From the NCBI GenBank assembly GCA_018340375.1, contig JAFFJZ010000007.1:186001-250000 (forward strand): 64,000 nt of DNA, in the 5' to 3' direction. Positions 46,306 through 56,452 of the stretch are shown here, one piece after another. Source of the stretch: Gonatopus flavifemur (lineage: Eukaryota > Arthropoda > Insecta > Hymenoptera > Dryinidae). Position 1 is the first letter of the stretch. Every line of letters starts with the position of its first letter. The notes beneath the pieces are model-generated. The model had not been told where the DNA came from. It made no database searches and saw only the letters and a list, made by a program, of their open reading frames with translations. The translations under genes were made by a program, and so were the position numbers.

Positions 46306-46696
46306 TACACTGTAAAAAATATACTTCCTAAACTGCCAAAGAAGTTTGGCAGTTTTTTACCCGTACAGCACACGGACATTTCTCCGTCGCCCCCACGTCG
46401 CCTCTCCGTTCTTTCCACCTTGTATCCACGTCTCCCTTTCTTCCACCTCGCCTCCACGGAGATGCGACGTGGACATCGGTAGATGTGCTGTGTGGGTACA
46501 CAAACTTTTTTTGTAAATTACCAAACAAAAGTTTGAAAATATTCAAAAAAATTTGTGATTTCACGAAGATTTTTGAGAATTCACAAACTTTTGTTCGGCA
46601 ATGATAAAAAAGGTTCGGAAATTATTTTTCCAAACCAAGTTTGTAAATTTCCAAGAATTTTTGTTTGGAATTCAACAAATTTTTTTCACAGTGTAT
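46306..46696. mobile_element. MITE with CACTGTAAAAAA ends
   Basis: Starts ACACTGTAAAAAATATAC and ends TTTTTTTCACAGTGTA. Inside are an inverted CTGCCAAAGAAGTTTGGCAG stem and an unusual pyrimidine/GC-rich stretch (46375-46470), the latter perhaps a separate insert bounded by ACAGCACA(C/T) words. Confidence 0.55.
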
Positions 46697-47044
46697 TTCA
46701 CAGATAGTATAATGTCTAATCTCACGACATTTTTCTTCCGTAAAACTGAGTTGATTCCTCCATGCATACTTTTTTTGCTCATATGATTCTCAAAAGTAAT
46801 TGATCAATGTTCGATTCATTCAGATCGATAGAGACTTCCCATTGATGTACCCTGGAATACAGCTGAATGATTTTGATTGTGAGGAAATTTGGAAGGTGAT
46901 AGAAAAAACAATTCGAGAACATTGACGTAGATACTGAATCAGGTGAAATCACAACACATGTAGAATTTGAATGAGTAATGGTTATAGATCCAACAATATA
47001 CTGATATTAACTGGATGAATAATATATATATATATATATATATA
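46697..47044. other. non-coding, ends in (TA)n
   Basis: A TA microsatellite (about 47023-47044) adjoins the palindromic element. No gene was seen. Confidence 0.4.
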
Positions 47045-48891
47045 CAGGGTGATTCAAAATTCCCGCACTCTTTTTTGGGAGTAGATTCCTGATGAAATTC
47101 TAAAACGATTTGTCCTCTTGCACAATGCTCTCCGACGCATAATTTCCGAGATATAATTAATTGAAGTTGACTAATTATGAGGTGGATCCATCGGTCATTC
47201 AGGAGCGTCATAACAGAACAAGAGAGGAAGGTGCTTGCAGAGGGCGCTCATACGATCAGCTGATCGGTATAATCGATACGATTTACCAACATACAAATTG
47301 GTAAATTTTCTATGTAGAACGATTGAATTCGTCGACAATGGGGAAAAATTGATTATTGTCATGAACTCTTATCACGATATGCTGTAGGTGAAAGTTGTAA
47401 TTTCAGTAATGATTTTTAATACGCAGATAAATGTGAAATAGTGTTATTTCGTAGGGATAGGGATTCAAGTGGGAGAAAAAAGTATAACTACTCGTTTTCA
47501 ATCAGAATTTTCATGTAAAGAAGAAAACATGAGAATTTTCATTCATCCGATACCCAATTTGAACGGTTTGATTAGTAAGTTTAACACAAGAGATTGGATT
47601 CCGAATCCTGTATTCTGATTGGTCGAGAATCAATGTATGTTAGATCAATCCTCGGCCGTTTCAAATGATTCTTCTGGAGAATGTGTTTTCGACTCATCCC
47701 GACCACAACATTGAACAATGATGAATTTATTTGAATTCACCCTTTTTACATCATTCGATGATTATAAAGGGTTTATCGAACGTTAATAACTTACTTCAAC
47801 TCGCAGAATCCATCAATTTTGACGAAAATACAAGGTGTGACATCGTATACGACCCAATCATTGCACTTGATTGACATTGTAATCACATACGGTTTGTTTA
47901 GCTTGAATCAACCATTCGTGATACGATCAAAATCAGGTGACAGTTCGAAACAGTTTCATTTAAAGCACATATGACTTCAAAGGGCATATTGTTATTTCAA
48001 ATGGAAAAAGAATTGTCTTTGAAGATTAACCAACTCCGTCCTTTTTAGGACGAATACATTTTCTCAATGTAGAAACGCGCTCGAACTTGCACACAATTTG
48101 AATTAGATTTTGATTTAAACATGAATGATCTTGAGTGATCTCAAGTAAGTTATTAACGTTCGATAAACCCTTTATAATCATCAAATGATGTAAAAAGGGT
48201 GAATTCGAATGAATTCATCATTGTTCAATGTTGTGGTTGGGATGAGTCGAAAACACATTCTCCAGAAGAATCATTTGAAACGGCCGAGGATTGATCTAAC
48301 ATACATTGATTCTCGACCAATCAGAATACAGGATTCGGAATCCAATCTCTTGTGTTAAACTTACTAATCAAACCGTTCAAATTGGGTATCGGATGAATGA
48401 AAATTCTCATGTTTTCTTCTTTACATGAAAATTCTGATTGAAAACGAGTAGTTATACTTTTTTCCCCCACTTGAATCCCTATCCCTACGAAATAACACTA
48501 TTTTACATTTGTCTGCGTAATAAAAATCATTACTGAAATTACAACTTTCACCTACAGCATATCGTGATAAGAGTTCATGACAATAATCAATTTTTCCACA
48601 GTGTCGACGAATTCAATCGTTCTACATAGAAAATTTACCAATTTGTATGTTGGTAAATCGTATCGATTATACCGATCAGCTGATCGTATGAACGCCCTCT
48701 GCAAGCACCTTCCTCTCTTGTTCTGTTATGACGCTCCTGAATGACCGATGGATCCACCTCATAATTAGTCAACTTCAATTAATTATATCTCGAAAATCAT
48801 GCGTCGGAGAGCATTGTGCAAAAGGACAAATCGTTTTAGAATTTCATCAGGAATCTACTCCCAAAAAAGAGTGCGGGAATTTTGAATCACC

Positions 48892-48894
<3 letters not shown>
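47045..48894. mobile_element. 1.85-kb palindromic (foldback) element
   Basis: Flanked by TA (47043-47044 and 48895-48896). It begins CAGGGTGATTCAAAATTCCC and ends with the inverse. Arms 47045-47796 and 48143-48894 are each 752 bp and differ only by scattered substitutions; the single-copy loop is 346 bp. The two like-sequence reading frames near the ends are mirror copies of the arm and not genes. The superfamily is probably Tc1/mariner-type because of the TA target; no transposase. Confidence 0.9.

Positions 48895-48922
<28 letters not shown>
48895..48922. repeat. (TA)n microsatellite
   Basis: Pure TA tract between two TA-targeting elements; a matching tract lies before 47045. Confidence 0.9.
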
Positions 48923-49377
48923 CAAGGTGTCCCAGAATTCGCGGACCGGATTTCACAGAAACACTTTATGCTACATACTTGAGCTTAATACCATTCGCTA
49001 AGTTGGAAAACGGCGGATCTGTGGAGAAAAAATCGAACTATTTTATCATTGATAGTTGCGGAGCTATAGCGATTTGAAATTTTTTAGCTTTCAGCCAATC
49101 AGAATTTAGCAACTTCAAATCGCTCTAACTCCGGAACTATCAATGATAAAATAGTTTCTTTTCTACAAATCCGCCGTTGTCCAACTTAGCGAATGGTGTT
49201 GAGCTCAAGTATGTAGCATACAGTGTTTTTGAAAGATTTGAATTTGAAGAAAAAATTAAAAAATGCTCATATCTCCAAAACTAAGCGTTGAAAAAATTTT
49301 TTTCAAACGGGAAATTATTGCATTTTCGCTGCAGAATATACCTGTAAAATCCGGTCCGCGAATTCTGGGACACCCTG
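48923..49377. mobile_element. MITE with CARGGTGTCCCAGAATT ends
   Basis: TA at 48921-48922 and 49378-49379. Ends CAAGGTGTCCCAGAATTCGC and its inverse match over about 35 bp with two differences. A second inverted pair (about 48978-49075 and 49120-49225) fills the interior, with the ATAGTTGCGGAGCTATAGCGA region as loop side. Confidence 0.8.
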
Positions 49378-49379
49378 TA

Positions 49380-50182
49380 TAGATCAAATCCACGTTATCG
49401 ACAAGGTTGCTTCGAGTACTCGGCTCGACTCGACTCGGAACTTCATTTACTCGACTCGAACAAATCACTACTCACACACGCCTACTTTTTTCCCCTGATT
49501 ATAATTGACTGAATTCGAAGCCAAGTCAAACCAGGGCTCATCGCCCGCGGATAAATAAATTGATATTGTTCAAACTAATTGCAAGCAGTGAAATTTTTTT
49601 GTGGAATCTCCAACTCAAGTGTATAACACGTGTAACTGAAGAAATATTTTTTTCTTATTTGAGGGAGAAGTCACTGAAATTCGTATTTGTTTACTAAAAA
49701 GTTGATTAACAATATGATAATATAAAAATAATTCCATGTCTTGAGTTTTTCATCAAAATATGAATAGTTAACAATAAATCCTGAAAATTTCATTGGAATA
49801 TCTCAGACGGTTTTTTTGCAATCAATTTTTCAATTATAAGTCCTCAAGATGTTCATTATAACAAAAATTGTTGTTAAAATGAAAATTATGAAAAACTGTT
49901 TCACAGTTTGATTACTGATAATGACTACTTCACACTGAATTATATGAACTTAGATTTCATGATCAAGTGGAAAATGGGGGGTCCACTCGAGGTGATCTTG
50001 CTCAGAAGAAAAATTGATACTGTTTGTGAAGGCAATGAATATATTAAGTTGATTGAATGTTCTATCAAAAGAAAAATGAGACGGATAATGCAAAATATAA
50101 TTGTATTCACATTTGTGGGAATTTGTTTATATTTTTAATTCACTCGACAAACCTTATTGGAGAATGGAGTTGGTGTTATATG
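49380..50182. other. non-coding
   Basis: CTCGACTCGA repeats at 49415-49460 and AT-rich sequence. The small frames at 49908-50245 have no motif. Confidence 0.4.
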
Positions 50183-51170
50183 TACACTGAGAAAACAGAT
50201 ATCTTGAAAAATACCATAATTTATGGATTTTCAGCGCTGGTCTGACCCGAGTCGGAATATTCACTTGCATGAATCTCTAAAAGTACCATAATTTCTTGGA
50301 CTTTTTGAAATAAGTATGGTACCTTCCGTATAAAAGTCCAAGACATTATGGTACTTTCAGAGGTTTTTTCAGGTAAATATTTAGACTCGGTCAGACCAGC
50401 GCAGAAAATCCATAAATTATGGTACTTTTTAAGGGGGGGGGGGGGGTAATTCGATCAAAAAATAGCCTATTTTTATGAATTTTTATTGAAACATCAGTTG
50501 ATTTAAATGAATTTATTTTAACCGGATATTATTAAGTAACATTTGAAATATATTGTGTAAAATTTTCATTAAAAAATATCCAGATATGCGCCGGTGGAAG
50601 CAATTTTTAATGAGCGCCAAAAAAAAAAAGGGTTTTGCGGTGGACAACATAACTCAGGATTGGATCATCTGAAACAAAAAAATCAAAAAGATTCTGTTAG
50701 TTTATGAGTTTTTCTAGGTAACCTCGTCGAGTTTTTTTATCAATTTTTGGATTTTTTATGGCACTTATAAGTCAAAATACCGATTTTTGACGCAGAAAAT
50801 CAACAATTAAGTCGTTATAAAATATACTTTGAATTGAAAAAAAAACTCGACGAGGTTACCTAGAAAAACTCATAAACTAACAGAATCTTTTTGATTTTTT
50901 TGTTTCAGATGATCCAATCCTGAGTTATGTTGTCCACCGCAAAACCCTTTTTTTTTTTGGCGCTCATTAAAAATTGCTTCCACCGGCGCATATCTGGATA
51001 TTTTTTAATGAAAATTTTACACAATATATTTCAAATGTTACTCAATAATATCCCGTTAAAATAAATTCATTTAAATCAACTGGTTTTTCAATAAGAATTC
51101 ATAAAAATAGGCTATTTTTTGATCGAATTAACCCTACCCCCTCCCCTTAAGATACCTTTTTCTCCGTGTA
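50183..51170. mobile_element. outer MITE (CACTGAGAAAA ends) split by another element
   Basis: TA-flanked (50181-50184 region and 51170-51172). The left end CACTGAGAAAACAGATATC and right end GATACCTTTTTCTCCGTG are inverse copies, and internal CCATAATTTATGGATTTTC / GAAAATCCATAAATTATGG arms fold back. The right arm is interrupted at TTAA by 50433-51146. Confidence 0.7.
50433..51146. mobile_element. inner foldback element at TTAA
   Basis: Flanked by TTAA (50429-50432 and 51147-51150). Starts with 14 G and ends with a C-rich run; arms of about 325 bp (AATTCGATCAAAAAATAGCC... and inverse) enclose a loop of about 75 bp. TTAA targeting is piggyBac-like, but the G-start does not match usual CCC ends read in the same direction, so the superfamily is open. 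Confidence 0.75.
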
Positions 51171-51171
51171 T

Positions 51172-52260
51172 AAAAACTTGCTAATTTATATGGAAATTTT
51201 ATCACAAGTTTAAGATAATCAAAAACAAATCCATTATTTACAAATTTTGTAATATCCATCTGAGTTGATCATGAATCCTTTCTGAATTTGATGAATGGTT
51301 GAATATCACTGTTTCTGTTTAATTTAGTCTGGTACTCCTTTGAACGACGTAAAAACTTCAACAACTCAATCGCATCTTTTGGCTATTGGATGCAGCCCTC
51401 TCCAACTCGCCCACCACTACGGTATCGTTAGTGCCCCCAATCGAAACTAACCCGTAAGGTGGCGCTGCAGGTACTTTGTAGACTGTGAAATTTTAACAAT
51501 TCCAACTTGATCATAACTGAAATATGAAGAGGAGGAAATTATGAATTGACAAAAATTGATTTGGGGCCGATAACTAAAATTTAGGCGATATAAGTTTAGT
51601 TTGGTTGCTTCCAAATGAAAGTCAAATTTTCCAGAATGTAAATTGAATGAATATAATCACATAATTGATCATTTAAATCTGTGAACATTCTTGCAAAAAC
51701 CGAATGAATAACAATTACGTGCACGCAACAAAATTACTCGTCATAATTACCACAATTTGGAATGAAAATTTGGAACAAGGACAATTTTGGAGTATAATTT
51801 ACTACAATTGCGATTGAATCTACTCCAATTCAGTCGAAATTATCACAATTTGTTTTAAATGGTAATAGAAATTGTTCCTGTCCCAGCACTCGCCGCAAAT
51901 TTTTCCCCTGTAATATATATCTATCATTGAGAGAATATAATTCTTGATATTTTCGATAAAATTAAGAAAGAATCATTTGAAAAAATATTTTTTTCTTCTT
52001 TGAAAAAAGTGATAAGTTGCAAATAAATGATCATCGAATAAGATTTTTGGTTAATGTAATTTTTCATCGGAACAAGTCAGAAATATGCATCTTGATGAAT
52101 AGTTTGTTCGACAAATAATTAAATATTATTAAATTCAAATAAGAAATTTATTACAAAAGTACAACTAAATGTCATGGGAAGAGAAAGATATTTCACAAAC
52201 ACCAAATAATGGAGTGTTTGAACTTTGAATCGTTTATGGAAACGAATTTGTATGAATATC
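51172..52260. other. non-coding
   Basis: Repeated CACAATT/AATTGTG words at 51720-51860 suggest a worn MITE. No gene was seen before the P-like gene. Confidence 0.4.
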
Positions 52261-52784
52261 CTAACAAACACGACCTCTAAAACTTGACGAAATACGTTGC
52301 ATAAGACGTCTTCGTCTGCGATTAATACTTGCACCATCGCTGATTACTCCGTGAACTCTTGCACCAGCTCTTTCTAGAAACAATATTGCTTTCAATGCCG
52401 AATTAGCAAGAGTTATTCCGTCCGTAGGACCTCTACTTGCGAATACGGCAATTGGTTGAGTGTACGAAGCTGCCGATGGTTGGAACATAAATACCAAACC
52501 ATGGTTAGCTTTATCGGTTAAATTTTGTTGTTTAGAATCTTCTTCTCCAAAATCACTCAGACCAACGTACGTGAGAGTTTTCCAGTTCACAGCGATACTT
52601 CCGCAGGTTGAAATTTCATCAAGAAGAAGATATCCACGCGTATCCAACTCGGATTGTTCAGAAAGAAATTTTTCAAAAACTTTGAAAAAGTTATCATCAA
52701 AACCACATTTGGTATTAATAGCTGAAAGATCAATTGTTTCAGCGATGGTTCGCTGGATGTTTTTCCGCGACTTTTAAGAAGATA

Positions 52785-52866
52785 CAGATTTTGAGCTTCC
52801 GGAGTGGAGCCGCGTCTGGAATCGGTTTGTTGCCGACGCGGCTCCACTCCGGAAGCTCAAAATCTG
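52785..52866. repeat. perfect 82-bp hairpin in exon 4 of P-like gene
   Basis: Arms of 32 bp (CAGATTTTGAGCTTCCGGAG...) are perfectly inverted around an 18-bp loop, with TA on both sides. It lies within a longer insert bounded by the 15-bp direct repeat TAATAGCTGAAAGAT (52716-52730 and 52869-52883). Confidence 0.85.
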
Positions 52867-53642
52867 TATAATAGCTGAAAGATTTCTGAAAAATTATAAA
52901 TACTTAGATTGCATTCAGTGTTCATATTAATTCAAAGTTCAAATTCACAAAGATGAAACAAACTAATTTATCACCTTCTAATCGTGCTCGGACATGGTAA
53001 CGACAAAACATTATTTGTGCGTAGAAATCTATATGTAGTTGAAGATTTCGTATGTAACAACAAGTATAACATCATCCAATCCTCAGAGTAGCGATGACCT
53101 TGTTGTGATTTGCATTCGGAAGATTTCCATATCTCCAAGACAGCATTCTGTTGATACTGTAGAATATTTGATTCTCTTAAAGCATTGGAGATGGTTGTGT
53201 CTTCAATATTTGACATTGCTTTATAACAATGTGCCAATGATTTCCTCAAACCCTTATTCTTTTGTTCAAGACGAAGTTTTTTCTTATTACAAGGTTTTGT
53301 TTGATTTCCCTGATGTACGCTTTCTTATTTGGATTTACATTGTTCAAGCACAATCGTTTACGCGTCATTATTCTCTTCACTTGATGACAAAACTTACACC
53401 GTAATTTATCACTGACTCATGTGCACTTTTTGTGTCTTTTTATTGTGAAGCAATCTACACATATTACACCACAATCAATGTCAAATTGTCACATAATTCA
53501 ACCCCGGAGCAAATATTTATTGAATTCACAGTGCACAGAGTATCTTCAAGCATTTTCAAACTTGAAATGAATTTATTGAACCCGTGCTGAGATACATCCA
53601 GTAAAACATCATTGACTTCGAGTTGTAACTGCGAATTCTGTA

Positions 53643-54256
53643 CCCAAGCGTATATTACCTATAATGACAATGGGCCCCAGGCTGGGTCCATCCTCTTCAA
53701 CCCAGTATTGGAGAATGCCGATGAAGCCCATATTGGCTCAATCTTGGTCCTGTTGTGCTTACCCATACAATTATGGTTGGTAGAGAATGGAAATAATGAA
53801 TCTTAGTGCGAGCACATTTGAACTTGGCCCTAATTTGGACCAGCGTTAGGCCAAGAATGGGGTGAATTTATATCCCGAGCATGTGTGTACAATCCTCAGC
53901 GTGTATGAATTTTGATCCCACTTTGGTCCAGTCTTGGACCCATATAGGCACGATGGGGCTCAACACTAGGCCCAAGACTGGGCCAAAGTGGGGCTGAAAT
54001 TCATGCCCGCTGGGGTAGAATTCAAAGCAATTTTCCAATTTCAAAAAAAAAGGAAGGGGCAGTATTGACTGCCTAGTCTGGGTTCATGGTGGGCCGATGG
54101 TGTTAACAATCCTCGGGCAAAGCAATACAGCCAAGCTGGGAACGATGTTATCATCTCAGAATTAGCCCCATTTGTCTGCCCAGCTTGGCCTCACGTTGGG
54201 CAGCATGGGCACCCACCCTGGGCTTAGATTGGGCCCGCCGTTAATACACACTTGGT
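53643..54256. mobile_element. CCCAAG-ended MITE, copy A
   Basis: TA at 53641-53642 and 54257-54258. Ends CCCAAGCGTATATT and AATACACACTTGGT. Rich in GGCCCA/TGGGCC words. Sits inside a coding exon of the P-like gene. Confidence 0.8.
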
Positions 54257-54774
54257 TAACACAAATATTTGTTTCCAGCTCATTGCTTCGATAACTCCAT
54301 TGATGTTTTTGGAATTGGATAATAAAAATCCTACTGCTTTCTCATTTTCGTCCTCATATTCGTGTGTCGACCAAGAATTTGGTAACGAAATCGGACCAGT
54401 CAATACATCTTCTATCGTAAAATTCATAGTATTTTCATTATTAACATTCTCAGGGAATGTAATAATTGAATCGGTTGATGAATTTACTACTGCACCAGAT
54501 TCATCGATCCCTTCCATGTGTTCTTGGAGTTGTTCGCATTCAGTTGATGTAGGATCTTGACGAGGCTCATAACATAAGAACGATGTAGGTACTGATTCAT
54601 TAATAATCTCTGGGAATGTACTCGTTGGATGAACTAAATAATCTGCTGCAGTATTACGCTCATCAATTTCAGCTTTGAGTTCATGGAGTTGTTCACGATT
54701 AATTGACATAGAATCTTGAGAAGGCTCATGCCACGAGAAAAGCATGGGCACTGCGTTTGGCTGTAATTAAGGTA

Positions 54775-55339
54775 TCCAAGCGTGTATTGCCTATAATGAC
54801 AATGGGCCCCAGGCTGGGTCTATCCTCTTCAACCCAGTATTGGGGGATGACGATGGGGCCCATGTTGGCTCATCTTGGCCCTGTTGTGCTTTCCCATACA
54901 ATTATAGTTGAAAAAAAATGGAGATAATGAATCTTAGTGCGGGCACATTTGAACTTGGCCTCAATTTGGACCAGCGTTAGGCCAAGATTGGGGTGAATTT
55001 ATATCCCGAGCATGTGTGTACAATCCTCAGCGTGTAAGAATTTTGGTCCCACTCTGGCCCAGTCTTGGGCCCATATTGGCAGGATGGGGCCCATGCTGGC
55101 CCGGGGTAGGCCCCATGGTATATACATGCTAAGGATTTCCCAATTTCAAAACAAAAAGGAAGGGGCAGTATTGATTGCCTAGTCTGGGTTCATGCTGGGC
55201 CCGTGGTGTTACCAATTCTCGGGCGAAGCAATACGGCCAAGCTGGGAACGATGTTATCATCCCAGGGTTGGTCCCACGTTGGGTAGCATGGGCACCCACC
55301 CTGGGCGTAGATGGGGCCCGCCGTCAATACACACTTGGG
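54775..55339. mobile_element. CCCAAG-ended MITE, copy B
   Basis: Same family as 53643 and 61672; 565 bp with ends TCCAAGCGTGTATTG and CAATACACACTTGGG. TA on the left only (right flank AT). Sits in intron 1 of the P-like gene. By eye about 96-97% like copy C. Confidence 0.8.
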
Positions 55340-55717
55340 ATTTTATAAGGGCTCTGTAATGAAAATTATGATTGAGCATAATCATGAACAATATCACGAA
55401 TGTCTATATTACAGTATTCAAATTCTGTCCACGAGTAACAATTGGTTATCTATTCTTAAATGTATCAAATGCCAACTTACCTCTCCAAGAACAGTCCCAT
55501 CTGGGCCCAAAATTTTTCGTTTCAATAATATATCTTCTGGACGAAAATGATTTGCACAAATCCAGTGCGTGTGTTTAATTATAATGTCTGATCGACGGAT
55601 GGTGATTTGCCATTTTTGTCTCAATTCTTCGTTTTTAGGCACGGAGAAGAAACGAAATTTTTCTGAATTCGACTTATACCCTGATGTACAAACGAGTGCG
55701 ATACAGCAAGTCGGCAT

Positions 55718-56452
55718 TATAATTCTCAATGATAATATTCTCTGTACATATCGTATTTTATAACTCAACTTGTTCTAACCTCAATTGAACCGTATTCGGT
55801 TGTGTCATGGAAAATAATAATTATCAACAGTCTAAAAACTACCTCCAGCGCTGTGTAGCGGTTCAATGTTTTTGGGGTCACTAACGATTCCAAATCCATG
55901 CTCAAAAATATAGGGAGTTGGAAAGGACTGATTGAATGTTATGAAGGAGCAATTACAACATATCTCATTCCAGTTGATGGAAAATGCATCCCTATTTCAG
56001 GGAATGACTTCACGCATTTGATCAATTGTTCAAATGCCATTTTGTATTTAATGTCGAATTCAATGGAAATCTTTCTGCATTTGATCGATTTGTGCAAAGT
56101 TTTTACTATAAAATGATCAATAAGGTTCCTTTTACTCCTAAAATGAGGGAAGTGAGGTCATGGTTGTTATTCGAAGACGATAACTAATCAATACTCTTAG
56201 CTTTACACGTTTTATAAGGGGGGGTAAATAATTTAAGTGATGATTTAGTTTTATTTATGTTATCAATGCTATTATACGTTGCAAAGTTCAAACAGATATT
56301 GTTATTTTCTGTCAAACTTATTGAAGCTACGTGTTTGATAATCGCTGATTTATAGTTTGACATCCTTCGAGTATTTAAATGTAATATTGAATAACAAGAT
56401 ATCACAATGATGTTAGTAGTCATCTTCGTATGCGTATAGGTATTTTGCAGGT
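55718..56452. other. non-coding between divergent TE genes
   Basis: Separates the P-like gene (minus) from the next TE gene (plus). The 72-residue frame at 55898-56116 shows no motif. A splice-acceptor-like TATTTTGCAG ends at 56450. Confidence 0.35.

Larger units (their letters stand above)
52261..55717 (-). pseudogene. P-element-like THAP transposase gene, multi-exon, truncated
   Basis: Minus strand. Exon 1 (55717-55481) is a THAP zinc-finger domain starting MPTCCIALVC with CANHF, ending at a GAG|GTAAGT donor. Exon 2 (54760 to about 53472, acceptor TTAATTACAG) is acidic and repeat-like and is split by the MITE at 53643-54256. Exon 3 (about 53330-52975) has the LRKSLAHCYKAM and YSEDWMMLYLLLH...TYRFLRTNN blocks of P-type transposases. 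Exon 4 (52885-52261, 89-bp intron) has GYLLLDEIST, HGLVFMF, PIAVFAS and HGVISDGA, so two catalytic D are visible. It then ends in an arginine-rich tail without the third acidic residue and C-terminal half. Broken by the hairpin insertion in exon 4. Like THAP9 or P elements; C-terminally truncated. Confidence 0.8.

Noticed and set aside
46939..48982. Two like-sequence reading frames (46939-47211 minus and 48728-48982 plus)
   Set aside because: They are the same arm of the palindrome read from both sides and run into the TA microsatellite; no domain, and no purifying pattern expected.
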